NCBI GenBank assembly: GCA_900617975.1
Contig: UZAE01012035.1
Location: 1 to 64,000 of the forward strand
DNA length: 64,000 nucleotides
Source: Rodentolepis nana
Taxonomy: Eukaryota > Platyhelminthes > Cestoda > Cyclophyllidea > Hymenolepididae
Reading direction: 5' to 3'
Shown: piece by piece, positions 25,160 through 36,535 of the stretch
How the letters are laid out: each line of letters begins with the position of its first letter
How positions within the stretch are numbered: the stretch's first letter is position 1
The notes under the pieces: generated by a model
Seen by the model: only the letters and a program-made list of their open reading frames with translations
Told to the model about the DNA's origin: nothing
Database searches by the model: none
Made by a program: the position numbers and the translations under genes

Positions 25160-26230
25160 AATAAGGTTCGAAAACTAGTAAGGTGCAGGAAATTTAGGTT
25201 TAAAATTTAGTTTCAAAAAATAGAAAGTAAGGTAGATTTTGTTTATAGAAAAACAACTTTTAAAATAAAAACTGAAGTCAAATAACACACCAGTGCTAAT
25301 CAAGGTTACATGGATATTCTAGAGGCTAAAATACATTCTCTCACTCCCTCTCCCTCGATACAGATTTTGTTGTACCCTATGATTAAACAGTGAGGAAATG
25401 CAATGTCACGTAAAATGGTTCAATTACCTTTTCTTCTTTGTATAAGGTCACTTCAAATTTGTTTCTTAATATAGCAAATGTTAGTATATCTTCACAAGTA
25501 ATGGAATACTACTTTCGTTATTTATACTAAAATTCATTTGCAAAATACGAGGGGTTGATTTGATTAAGCAGCTGAGTTTAAAATAAAATTTTAATCTGTG
25601 TAGCATATTTCTTGTAAAAACGTGTTGAAATCAGGGGTTGATATAATCTATTGATATTGGCTTAAATCGAATATATTAATGTTCCGGCACTTCATTTGCT
25701 ATTAACCTGCCTCCTCATACATTTCTAAAGAAAATCCCCCTAGTCTGAGTTTTGGAATCCTCCCTTCATACACACCCAAGTACAACTTTCATTCTTCCTT
25801 CGTATTAAGCCAGCTATAATAGAGACATTCCTGATTCACACCATAAAATTTAGTTTATACAAAACTGCTGATTGCCAGTGCCTTCACTTTTGTCCTGTTG
25901 TCATAACAGAGGTTGGCAAGATATAAAACATGCATAATCTAGAAGAACTAGGCAAAAAAATTGCTTTCATGGCCTCTTGTTCTCCGACTAAAATGCTACT
26001 TAGCCAATATCCACTAGAAAATGAAAAGTTATAAAATAGTCATGGTCACTCAAAAAATCTTATCCATATAGGTACGATTTTTCACTAGCATCATAACATA
26101 GTAATTGGCTGTTGAAATAACCAATTTCAATAACAACAATGATAAATAGGATCACCCCCATTTTGTTGTCTGTGGTATGTTGTGAAATAATCAAAAGAAA
26201 CTAAATAATGTTTGGTTATAATGATAATAT
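25160..26230. other. Intergenic spacer upstream of BOD1-like gene
   Basis: No exon or known repeat was recognised. This region includes the presumed promoter and 5' UTR of the BOD1-like gene. Confidence 0.45.
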
Positions 26231-26556
26231 TATTAATTCATTTCAAATGGCAGGCGTTTTGATGGTTTTCATTGGCCCTTTAGCTGACTTCGGGCTTCAC
26301 AGAGAGGCGAAGGAACATCAAAGTAACAAAAAGTCGAGAGGGGAAACAGAATAATGACTCACAGATGTAACAGAGACAGACAGACAGACAACAAGGCAGA
26401 GAAAAGGTAAAATGAGTACTGTAGAAGTGGTCGAATATAACATACAGTGGGGGTAGTTTGAAGTCAGAAGTCAACTGCCAGTTAATAGGCCTTTTTGCCG
26501 TATGAGTATACGTTGCCCAGGGTACACCACGTGGAGGTAAGTCTATCGTACACCCC
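26231..26556 (-). mobile_element. Family A full-length copy A3 with perfect 13-bp TSD
   Basis: The element reads on minus from GGGGTGT (26556) to a short AT-rich tail. It is bounded by an identical 13-bp direct repeat, ATAATGATAATAT, at 26218-26230 and 26557-26569. This proves that the element begins at the first G of the ribozyme. The body and 3' tail (CGCCTGCCATTTGAAAT) agree with other copies. Confidence 0.9.
26485..26556 (-). ncRNA. HDV-like ribozyme of copy A3
   Basis: The architecture is the same as in copy A1. P1 GGGGUGU pairs with GUACCCU using two internal wobbles. P3 ACC/GGU encloses L3 UCCACGU. GGGCAA, P4 CGUAU-ACUC-AUACG and GCAAAA are all intact. P2 AUAGACUU against AGGCCUAU has one A.C mismatch, so stability is reduced. 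Confidence 0.75.
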
Positions 26557-26966
26557 ATAATGATAATATCAACTAAAGGAAACATGAATAAGTCTTACGA
26601 CAACAGTGGGTGTCTCCTAAGTAGCAATAAAACTAGATAAGCTAAAGTAAATTACAGATAATTTGGCCATCTGGAATACTGCAATTTAATGAAAATAGTA
26701 TCAGCTTCACCCACTTTTTACTCGTTCTCTTCTTCAACTTCATAGCCTTCAGCCCAAGATGAAAAAGTGACAATCAGCGCTGCAATTGTATATTATCCGA
26801 TTAATAGTCTAGAAACCCACTCTCTTTTGACTTTTACTGTTCAGCCGTCTCAAACATTATCATTTTCAATACTATGCATATCAACTATCGTTAATCTGTC
26901 CTCAACTCAAACCATTCTATAGCATCCACTAGGCCTCTTTGAGGCCCAGCATCTTAAATTTTTATT

Positions 26967-27235
26967 TGCAGCGGATCGCTGCATCAGTAAAGCCTGACTG
27001 ACTGAGGAATCTCTATTGTAGATCAAACTTCCCAAACTAGCTAAGCTATTGCCAAGCTATAGAAGAAGGAGACGGATCACGAGGAACACGTTTATAAGGG
27101 AAGTTGCACGCTGGTTGTGTCCTGAACGGAAGCTTGGTCATTATCAACATGGCGGATGCGATATAACAAACGAGGACATCTGATTGTCTATTGGCAGTGT
27201 TCGCCGCACCTGATCCGTACTCGTCGTCTATTTAA
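26967..27235 (-). repeat. Family B repeat, diverged copy
   Basis: The plus strand begins TGCAGCGGATCGCTGC and then keeps family landmarks (AGTAAAGCCTGACTGACTG, AGGAATCTCTAT) before diverging. On the minus strand it ends in ...GCTGCAAATAAAAAT, supporting the AAAT-rich trailer seen at 31910. The outer (TGTGGG) end is not clear. Confidence 0.6.
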
Positions 27236-27916
27236 GCACTTGTAACTAAGGGAATATAATTTTATCGTACCGAGAAAATTTTTTCTATGTGGTTCGAAAG
27301 ATTTTATTGATGCAGGTCACAAGATGTTGTACCACTCACTTATGACAAGAGTACTTAGTGCATACAACTATTGGTTGTAGATACACCAATATTACTTTGG
27401 CCTGAAGCATACATGATCAAATTAGGGTTAATTTCGGAGCCATGAGATGAAAATAATTGACCCTTTTCTGGGTTCAATTTTCGGCTAGTAAAATACAACA
27501 AGCGTTGTCAATCGCAAGTATTTTACCTTAATGTAACTCGTTGAATAAGACTTATGCAACCGAATTCGCCGTTAGACAAAACGCTTCCTTTTTCAATTTG
27601 ATAATCACTAAACATCAACTTGAATTCACTATTGTATTGTGACTGTTCAAGTAGGCCTTGCCTACTATGCTTTTAAAAAACGAAACTACGTTCACTGGCT
27701 TTTACAACCAACATCTAACACCTACCTCCACTACATCAGCACTCCTCTGCGACAAGCCCCTAGGTACTCCTGTTTCTTACACCTTGAAGCTCTAAAACTG
27801 ATGACACTCTAGTCCAAACCCGTTTCAACAGAGGCAATGAAGAAGGCACATTCAAGTCGGCTGAGCTGATAAATTTACAATCTTAATTCATACATATACG
27901 TAAGCAATCAGTTTAT

Positions 27917-30055
27917 TCACACAATTTCCATTTCCTCTTGATCCTGACTTTCGTCTTCTTTATCCTCAATGGGGACCTGGGAAAAGTAGTGGCATTCTCC
28001 TTGGTAAGTTTCACACTGCACTCGAATTTTAGGATAGAGGGAAGTGATGACGTTGCTGGCATCGGACTCGGCAACGTCCTCCACCTTTCCGTCGACAGCT
28101 CGCCACACGGCCGAAATATTCACTTGAAATTCGGAGATCTGAACCTCAAAGTATTTCTAACAAGAGAAAAGGGTATATTATCAATGGTATTTTCAGCTTT
28201 ATAACTTAAGATCAAGCTCTGTCTTCGTCAAAGAAAGTCATTAATATCAATGAGGTACAATTAAGATATATTTAAACCCCTTTCTCTCTTGCCTTCTAGA
28301 ATTTTGAATCGTTAAACAATGTGAAGATCAACAGAAAATGGGGCAGAGATGAGCGTATTTGTCCCTCCCGTCAGAGCTTACAAGATGACCATCAGCACTG
28401 ATGAGGTACGGCCAGAAAGTAGGAATGATTGAATGAGCATGGATCATAAAAAGGACCTCAGACAAAATGAGAAGTAAAAAGAAGTCGTTGTCAATGCCTG
28501 ATTTGAGTAGGAGAAATGCATCCAACCAAATAAGAAACTCGCACTCTACCGCTCATCTTTTCCACCAGAATTAACTAGTATTTAATCGATCGTTTCAGCG
28601 GCAGTGGTCTTAGCTTACAGATGTTGCTAACATCTAGTTATCTGACTCGAAAAAATTTTATCACATAACACAAAAACCATGAAATTAGGGCTACGAAAAA
28701 ATGAAATGAGATTGACGATGTGGCCTAGACAGGAGGTGATCCCTATACATAGCAGAAGTAGGTTAAAGGCTGGTTACAGAAGGGCTACTACAAACCGAAC
28801 TAAAATAAAATCAGAACTTCTTGCCATCTTTAACCCCAAAATTTTGCATACCGTAGCGCAAAAAGCAATAAAGATAAAAGCTTTGCGAATCGCAGACAGG
28901 CGTTATGACGGGTTATGGAAACCATATTGAAATTATTGGAACATTTTCGATTTAGCAACCCCAAAGGCTAGTACTGATTAAAAATGTAAAGTTAGATGCT
29001 TCGACACTATTTTTGGCTTGTCAATTGAATGCTTTAAATAAAGTGAAGTATCAGAGGAATTTCACGAGAGATATGAAGTAAAAAGAGATTAATAAAAATA
29101 GAGAAATGCTTTCCTATTTAGCAATAATTTAAAAAGAATAAAAACTGCACTACATATGCGTAGCTTATTTACACAAGGAAGAAAGACATATTAGCTTGCA
29201 TAAAACTGAAGTTCCCGTGTCATCTCGGAACAGAAGTGACTCGATTCAAAGAAAGTTCAGTTAAGCGTCACTGTAGACCACGTTTATAAGACGGCGGAAG
29301 GATAACTTACTAGGATTCGACACTGATCCGGTGTAAGGATATCGCCCTTATTACAAACCTGATAGTCAGATTCCAGGGTAACAATCCCACGATTGAGTTT
29401 GATTGGGAGGTTTAATTTACGTAGTGGATGCTCCAAAGTGTGAGAAAACTTCGGAATAGGGCCAGCTCCAAGAATTACCTGAAAAAGAGCGAAATTAGAC
29501 ATTTCGCAACTATATTTTGAAGGAACGTGGTAGAAAGGGAATCAATTACTGTTTGTGCAGCCTCAACACCGGGTCTCGCATAGTCGGCGTTTCTGAATTC
29601 GTTGAAAACAGCTCTTACTTCATCAAGGTTTCTGTCAGTGAATAGAAGGGCACATTGTCCCTTGATGAATTTACTGAGCTTGTAGAGACCAGGTTTAGTC
29701 TCTTGTGCCTTATCTCGTCCAAAGGCAATCATCATTAACTTGTTCTTTCCAAAAAGAAACAAACTATCCTTTAGTTCTCTGCGTAAGTCGGCAAGCCTCT
29801 GATTGCGAGAATTCAAAAAATTTATCACGTAGACAAACTTGTACTTATTAACGAGTGATTTAATCTGAAATTAGAGAAGAAAAATCAAAGAAAGAACACA
29901 GCGACCAAAACATATTAATGAAGTAAAGCTCACCTTTTCAACGAAAGCTGGCTTGTCCTTGGGAGTCTTTGAGACCTTGGTAAGAGAAACTAAGAAAAAA
30001 TATATATATATAAATAAAAGATCTTACCCTTCTTATCACGCTTTGAGACTGGCAT
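27917..30055 (-). CDS. MRTO4: mRNA turnover protein 4 homologue (MRTO4), 5 exons
   Basis: Exons are 30055-30028, 29989-29934, 29864-29550, 29478-29311 and 28156-27917, giving 268 residues. The N-terminus MPVSKRDKKVSLTK matches the family. Further anchors are FFGKNK-type FLFGKNKLMMIAFGR, CALLFTDR, NADYARPG, GIVTLESDYQVCNKGDILTPDQCR and the last exon KYFEVQISEFQVNISAVW. An acidic C-terminus follows, as in human MRTO4. MRTO4/Mrt4 is a nucleolar paralogue of ribosomal stalk protein P0. It occupies the P0 site on pre-60S particles and is exchanged for P0 late in maturation. Intron 1 is 38 nt and intron 4 is 1154 nt. The short last exon is hard to recognise alone but its phase and homology fit exactly. 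Confidence 0.95.
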
Positions 30056-30481
30056 TATGTAACAAGTTTAAATAATCTAAAATGGGAAAACTACACAAAT
30101 ATGGTGTTAATCAGAATATTAAAATCATAAAATAAGATATAAAATGGCATGTTATAAGCATGCGGCACACGACACCAACCTCCAAAAGGCCGATTAAATA
30201 GTGAGCGAAATATTGAACCTATTATAACTCAAAACGTTTTCTCACATTGTATTGATATATCTTCCACATTTTCACCTTATTTCTAGTTAAAATATTTTTA
30301 AAAAACGTTTTTGTTATTCATAAACAAATAACTTTATTTATTATGACTTTTTAATTAAAAAAATCCGGCGAAACACGAGTCAAAATTCACTCATGGTTGC
30401 TTACTTATGTGGAGCAAGCACTAAATTCAGATCTGAATGTTGGGATTTTGCTTGATTATTTTTGAGTCCAATTATTATTTT

Positions 30482-30496
30482 AAATATTTTTTGGAA
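30482..30496 (+). repeat. Left target-site duplication of the LINE insertion
   Basis: AAATATTTTTTGGAA is repeated exactly at 31282-31296. The two copies bracket the LINE fragment. Confidence 0.9.
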
Positions 30497-31281
30497 AACG
30501 AATGCCGAATGTAGTGTGTTGCACCCAGCTGCTCGACTTCTTCAGGAAATCAANNNNNNNNNNNNNNNNNNNNNNNNNNNNNNNNNNNNNNNNNNNNNNN
30601 NNNNNNNNNNNNNNNNNNNNNNNNNNNCAATAGACTCTATTGGAAACAGAGAAACACCCAAAACAGCTGAGATAAAGGAATGTAGAAAACACTATCAGCT
30701 GCTGAGAGAGAAGAACAAAATAGTGGTCCTTCAATGGATTCCTGGTCACTGTGGCATCAAAGGCAATGAGCTTGCTGATTCACTTGCTAAGAAGGGGACA
30801 ACGATTTTGCAATGCATGGACCGGCCGATGTCTTTCCACACAATGAAGGCCTTAATCAGGAGAGAATTCCAGACCTCAAGGTGCAACGAAATTAAAGCTC
30901 GAAGAAAGGAGAAACAGTGGACAGTGGCACTCTGTGACATAGCCGACTGGCCAAGAATCGAAGCTGTTGCTGAGTTTAGACTACGTATCGGACACGATTG
31001 CTTGGCAAAACACCTTCACATATTGGGAGTTTTCACTCAACCCACATGCCCCTCTATGTAACCTACAGGAGAAAATGGAGAAGACCCACCTGATTCGGTG
31101 TCCAGTCCTAAAGACAAGGACGGAAAGCCAAAGATATTGGGAAGCAAGAAGACAGCTAATGAATTGCTATTAATTAACTGCTATAAATGTACCCCCCCCC
31201 CTTCTTGGGGAAAGCTTAAGTCAAAGATTAAGGGCTAATGATAAATATCATAAAGCCTGCCATTTGAAATAAATAAATAAT
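30497..31281 (+). mobile_element. 5'-truncated non-LTR retrotransposon (RNase H + CCHC end)
   Basis: The insert is 785 bp and contains a 74-base assembly gap (30554-30627). It encodes the end of a LINE ORF2: an RNase H domain with VLQWIPGHCGIKGNELADSLAKKG, where conserved His, Asn, Glu and Asp residues are visible, then IGHDCLAKHLHILG and a C-terminal C-x2-C...H...C motif. The frame breaks near 31060: the reading frame runs into a stop after TCPSM, while the motif continues in another frame (PLCNLQEKMEKTHLIRCP), so this copy is dead. The 3' end is TCAAAGATTAAGGGCTAAT... CCTGCCATTTGAAATAAATAA, homologous to the family A tails. A perfect 15-bp TSD flanks it. I/Jockey-type LINEs carry RNase H domains of this kind. 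Confidence 0.9.
30554..30627. other. Assembly gap (74 N)
   Basis: This is a run of N within the LINE's RNase H region. Any open frame across it is uncertain. Confidence 1.
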
Positions 31282-31296
31282 AAATATTTTTTGGAA

Positions 31297-31909
31297 CGAG
31301 GAGACTTCCTTTGACGTTTAAAATGAGAAGAATAAAAAGGCTTGAAGTATGTTTCCGCTATTATTAGTCTAGCTTTCGCCTGTCAATTTCTAGAGGAATT
31401 TCATTTGTTTATCAAGAAGGTATTTTCTGCAAGTGACAAAATAGAGCATGAATTAACTTCTGAACTATCGAATTCGCCTGATTCTATTGCCTTTCACATC
31501 TCTTGAATTTATTGAAAATGAAGTGTAATCGATATAGTCACTGAAGTCCATCCCATATCAAACATACTTCTGCATCTGGATTGTAGCTACTCTTTGTAGC
31601 CTCCATCCCAAGCCTATAATCATTTAAAATTTGTTCCTCAATGTGGTTCTCTCAAAATGTCAATCATATTTTTAATGAAAGTACTCTAAGTGATCCAAAT
31701 TTCCTACCCGTGATGTAAATATTGTCGTGATTTTATTTCATACTTTAATCGTTATTTTCCAATTATACATAGTCTATTTTCTTTTGTCTCTCATTTTCCA
31801 TTCACTATCTCATTGAACATTAAGACCGGGAACGTAATCTGCTAACATTACTCGAGCTAGTCTCATTCAACTCATTAAGGAAATTCGGATGATTTAAATC
31901 TTATTTATT
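31297..31909. other. Intergenic spacer
   Basis: No coding or repeat feature was recognised between the LINE and the family B copy. Confidence 0.5.
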
Positions 31910-32225
31910 TGTAGCGGATTGCTACCTTAGTAAAGCCTGACCGACTCAGGAATCTCTATGGCAGCTTCTCCAACATCTAACTAGACTCCCAGAACCACCC
32001 AAGCCATAGCCCAGCTTTAAAGGAAACAGGCGCGTAGCACGGAGCACGTCTATTCAGTAGGTATATTGTGGACAAAGTGTGTACACAGGGAGCTTTTCAT
32101 GATCAGGATGGGGATTAGGTTAAACAGGTTGATGATTGGTCACTGTTTGTACGGCCGCTCCTCCCAAACCTGGCGAGCAGACACGCAGACATACGATGAC
32201 GCACAGAGCGATAACGTGTCCCACA
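31910..32225 (-). repeat. Family B dispersed repeat, full copy
   Basis: The minus strand runs from TGTGGGACACGTTATCGC (32225) to CCGCTACA (31910) and then AAATAAATAAG. It is the reverse complement of the copy at 172-514 over its whole length and defines both family ends. It has no coding capacity and no target-site duplication that I can see. Confidence 0.75.
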
Positions 32226-33074
32226 TATCAAACGCATGCTTTGTCATTGTAATGCCTATTCGACTCATATATAACTTCCTAGTTTTGCTGCTATTATTCT
32301 AATTCATGGAATTTAATTGCAATATTGCGTCAAGCTTGCTTCTTTCCCATAATTTTTGTAACTTCCCACTCACTTCAGTTTTGGTCTCTAGCTCTCTTTT
32401 GGTAATGGTAAATCAGAAGACTTGGAAATATTGTCCTTGTTAGAACCTTTTTTATGCATCCATGTATACTGACCCTTTCAATTCATTTATTCCTGTAATA
32501 CCAGTCTTAACTTCTCCTTCAATATTCTCCTTGTTTTGTATTTAATTGGCATAATTCAAGTAATAGGCTATCAAGTGATAAGTAGTGAAGATTTAGTGGA
32601 ATACTACAAATCACCACAGTTAAGACCACGTTCAGTCGGCCTATAATGCACTGTAATGCACAACACCCAGCAGATAACACAACTTCTCCGTGCCAAATAC
32701 AAACCAGACCCCACTCTCTTAGTACTGGTGACAAGCCCTTCTCTCCTGAATTCCAATAATCCATCAAACTCCCTTTCTTCTTGCTCCCTCGTGTTTGGCT
32801 ATTCCAGTTCCCTTTTTTTTATTTTAAGGGAACTCATAAGTCTAATCCGTCTTTTGGTGAGAAATAAGCATTCTGACACCCTTCTATTGGGAAGAATCAC
32901 TCATATATATTGCCAACAGACTACAATACCAGTAATTCAAACTAAAATGTCATACTAAAACCATCTATGCTCTAGTAAATTGAAAAATACTTTTCCCAAC
33001 AAGGATAAGATCACTTCACCAAAATAGTTCTGTTAAAAGAACATGCTCAAATGAACTAACATACATAGAAATGC
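32226..33074. other. Spacer downstream of CRELD1-like gene
   Basis: No gene was recognised. This stretch probably includes the 3' UTR of the convergent CRELD1-like gene at its right end. Confidence 0.45.
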
Positions 33075-34307
33075 TTATATATTATCTAATACCTTGGCTT
33101 GGTAACAAACAACGCCCACAGCGACAGCAGCAAGGGAAGTAGACAGAAACCAACTCTTCGAAAGAAAATAGGTGACAACACCGAAGGCAACTAAGAATGC
33201 CATGAGCTTTCCAAATTCAACCAGGAGTTTCATTGTTCTCTGTGGAGTCCATCTGCCCCGAGTGGCGGCAGTGCTGCCTTTAAGAGGCGCTGGAACACAA
33301 ATTCCTTGCTTCTGACGATAACCCTCCTTACATATACATCGATAGGAACCAGGTCGATTAACACACTTTTCATGCGGACCGGAGCAGATATCTGTATCGG
33401 TACACTCATCGATGTCGACACATTCCCCACTTTGTAATTCATAGCCGGATTTGCAGGCAGTACATTCGGAAGAACTTTTACAAGATTTGCATTCAATAGG
33501 ACATTTTTTGCAGGAATAGGTTCCAATTTGGTTGATGCAAAAAGTACCTCTTTTACAGGGTGAATCTTCACATTCATCTATATCTTGACAGCTTTTCTTT
33601 CCATCATTTCTTTCCAATAGATAAAAACCATGGGCGCAAGAAACACAGGAACCTGCCGTGTCGTCTGAACAACCGCCAGAACAAGATGGATGACAGGGGA
33701 CGCAATTAAGACTCCCATTCTCAAAGAATGTTTGAAAGTGGGTCCGAAGATTGCATTCGTCACAAGTACTTCCAGAATACCCCTTTTGGCATAAGCATTG
33801 CCCATTACCAAAACGTGTCCCATTACCGTCACAATGACCATGATCGATATTACAGGGCTCACAATCAGAACAGTTAACACCAGCCGTATTAAATGGACAG
33901 CAGTGCCTTAGCTTATCATTGCAAAATATATCAACAAAGTTAAAAAATCCTGCCTTTCCAGTTTTCAAATATCCAGTCCAAAATTCTTCAATGTCCGATT
34001 CAATATCCAAAAGAAACCGAGTTTGGCGATCATCCAACTTTTTCAAGGTCCTTTCAAAAGTTTCAAATGCATGAAGTTCACTAAAGGCATATTTTCCAAT
34101 AAACTTTTCTTCCCAATCAGTGTTTCCACCGCCAAGGCTTACATGAGGATCGATTTCGGAGAAAGAGGAATGATACTGCTCCATAACGCTTCGACATAGA
34201 TCACAATTTGAATCCGAAGAAGTTAAGTAAAATAGGGATAGAAATAAAGTAGTAAATATAGACATTATGGAAGAAAAATTGCATAAACAAAGTGCCAAAG
34301 CTCGCAT
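33075..34307 (-). CDS. CRELD1: CRELD1-like cysteine-rich EGF membrane protein
   Basis: This single-exon gene encodes 410 residues; a second Met at residue 15 (MSIFTTLFLSLFYL) may be the true start of the signal peptide. The N-terminal CRELD domain starts with CDLC and has GGGNTDWEEKFIGKYAFSE, the family 'WE' block. It is followed by CCP...C cysteine clusters, a furin-like repeat (CVPCHPSCSGGCSDD), two calcium-binding EGF modules starting DIDECED and DIDECTD, and GYRCICKEGY-type SYRCICKEGY. Two C-terminal hydrophobic helices (about 363-383 and 388-405) match CRELD1 rather than the secreted CRELD2. CRELD proteins act in the ER as CXXC disulfide isomerases, and CRELD1 also affects calcineurin/NFAT signalling in vertebrates. 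The human gene has introns; this one has none in the coding region. Confidence 0.92.
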   Translation of the reverse strand: MRALALCLCNFSSIMSIFTTLFLSLFYLTSSDSNCDLCRSVMEQYHSSFSEIDPHVSLGGGNTDWEEKFIGKYAFSELHAFETFERTLKKLDDRQTRFLLDIESDIEEFWTGYLKTGKAGFFNFVDIFCNDKLRHCCPFNTAGVNCSDCEPCNIDHGHCDGNGTRFGNGQCLCQKGYSGSTCDECNLRTHFQTFFENGSLNCVPCHPSCSGGCSDDTAGSCVSCAHGFYLLERNDGKKSCQDIDECEDSPCKRGTFCINQIGTYSCKKCPIECKSCKSSSECTACKSGYELQSGECVDIDECTDTDICSGPHEKCVNRPGSYRCICKEGYRQKQGICVPAPLKGSTAATRGRWTPQRTMKLLVEFGKLMAFLVAFGVVTYFLSKSWFLSTSLAAVAVGVVCYQAKVLDNI

Positions 34308-34631
34308 AGAACGTAGTAAACAGGTTAATATACAGGAGTGAAATTAGCCAATTATATATCAAGATAGGTGACCTAGACGTTTGGCAGCCAATAACCTATA
34401 GATAAGACCTTAAATGGACACAAATCTAGCCCTGCAGACTGTTAAATTGCACTAATTCACCAAACTAGAAAATCTAAACGAACGACAATCATGGAGCAAA
34501 CTAAACAAATAGCTCAGATTAAAAAAAACAGTAATTTTTGTTTATCATACAAATATCAGTATTACTTCTTGACAAAAGTACACCGATAGCCATCGACATA
34601 TATAAAAATGCAATTAGATATCACATCAAAT

Positions 34632-35900
34632 TTATGAGGATTTCCCGTTCTCAACTTGCTGAGGATCTTCCTCCTTTTTATCTTCCACATCGTCGACTCT
34701 AGCCTTCTTTGCGGGCAAATCTGCATTCTGTTCTTCTTCAGCTGACCGTTTCTTCTTAACCAGATGACTAATGTCGACGACTGGAGAATCCTTATCTATC
34801 GTTTTTGGTTGTGAAGCCTCTGCCTCTTTGACTACGACGGAACTTTCACAGATCTCCTTTCGCCGTTCACCAATGTCTTTTATCAACCCGTCAACTTCAC
34901 TAATATACACCTCCAAGACACTGATCCTATCCTTTTCCGCATCATCTTCTTTATTAATAGCACATAGGTCAGATTCATATTGTGCTTTACTCTCCTTGAG
35001 ATATTCTAAAGCTTCTCCAAACGAGTCATTAGCCGATTTGAAGTCCTCTTTATAGCTGTGGGCTAGAGCTAATTGAAAATGGGTTAGAGCAATAAGCCGG
35101 AGATTCTTCGGATCGTCTTTCTTGCGAATTTCAAGACACTCCAAAAGATCTTTTATGGCAGCTTCAATATTTCCTGATTCCTGACCAATCTCGCCCAACC
35201 TTTCAAGGCATTCTGCACACTTAAGCCTGTGTTCGACATCATCATGCTTGGAAAAAATACTGCGAGCCACCTCTACTACCTCCCATGCAAGTTGGAGAGT
35301 GGAAATTTCACCTCCATCTTTGTGATCATCAATTTCATCAACTTCTTCGGTTTCATGAGTCACACCAGTTGAACTGGATGGAAGAGGTTCTTCTGTTTTC
35401 TCTTCCGAAGTATTAGGGTTCTCTATGCAATCACCCTATTTAAATTAAAGATTAAGTTATCTTGTTACTTACTTGTTCAATTACTTTGGCTGGTTGTGGA
35501 TCGTCCTGCTTTTTTTCTGAATTTAAGTCAGATTCCTCGTTTTCGTCGATTTCCTCATCTAGGCAAAGATATTCGCAATCCAAATTGATTACCCGAAGAC
35601 AGTTCCTTATCTTTCACTTGTTCTCCGAATACATCATTTTCCGCCCTAGCTAATTCAAGTAAAGCTGTTCCATATAGTAAATTGGGCATAGCCAAATCAC
35701 TATGAAGATCGCCTAGCTGTTGAGCACTATATGATGAAATAGAAATTGAGCAAGCAATGGACTTACAGAATTTCGCACGCCTTGGCGAAGCATTCAACTG
35801 CATTTTGTGGATCCAGACATTTCAAATATCGTTTTCCTTGGGTTATTAAAAATTCTGCCGAAGGCGTTTCAAGATCGGGCTTTTCATCTAGGGGAGGCAT
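34632..35900 (-). CDS. NASP: NASP histone H3-H4 chaperone, 4 exons
   Basis: Exons are 35900-35767, 35726-35593, 35558-35473 and 35435-34632, giving 385 residues. TPR1 lies near residues 13-45 (EFLITQGKRYLKCLDPQNAVECFAKA). TPR2 is interrupted by an acidic insert (DEEIDENEESDLNSE) that includes the third exon, as in SHNi-TPR proteins. TPR3-4 follow (TLQLAWEVVEVARSIFSK; LERLGEIGQESGNIEAAIKD; LTHFQLALAHSYKEDFKSAN). The C-terminus has VVDISHLVKKKRSAEEE, the family NLS signature. NASP binds H3 monomers and H3-H4 dimers and protects soluble H3-H4, passing them toward ASF1. The intron between exons 2 and 3 is only 34 nt. The start is the ATG at 35900; an upstream in-frame Met would add residues unlike the family. 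Confidence 0.94.
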
Positions 35901-36535
35901 CTTCAAGGCCAAATTCCAAATTCGTATGAGGGATGTTCTTTTATTATTTATTAACAATGACTTGAAGAACAATAAAAATTCATTATATGATTTGTTTATA
36001 CGTCCTTAAATCTTCATTATTTTTTCACGCTATATAATTATAGTGGTCACAATGATTTTAACTTCAAACCCTATCTGCTTAGAGCGTTAGTGGAAGTTGT
36101 AAATTGTACACATGCAATTTTAGAAAGTCTTGAAAAAACGACAAAAATATAATTATTTTATTGATTTAAATAATTAAATTATGTCATCTTTGCCACCTGC
36201 TTCCGAGCATAACGTTTTTTTCAAGATGAACCACAATCTTATGGTGCCAACTTGCAAAATAAGCTGGCGCACATAATTAAAAGGTAGATAATAGTTTTAA
36301 CATATATAACTTATAATTCAGTATTTCTTTATTGAAAATATGTAATAACTTTCAGCATTTGTCGCTTAAAGTCCCGTTCTACCTCTATGTAATGTAGGTA
36401 TTATCCTAAATACTAATATGTATTTAGGTACTTACAAACAGACAAAATAACGTGAAAGTGGACAATGACCAACCATTGAAAAAAAGAAACTGTTGATGAA
36501 GATCAGTTTTTCACAGGTAAATTAATGAATGAATA
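35901..36535. other. Spacer upstream of NASP
   Basis: AT-rich sequence that presumably contains the NASP promoter. No other feature was recognised. Confidence 0.45.

Noticed and set aside
28328..28525. Possible extra MRTO4 exon.
   Set aside because: It lies inside intron 4, has no family resemblance, and exons 4 and 5 join in phase with homology on both sides.
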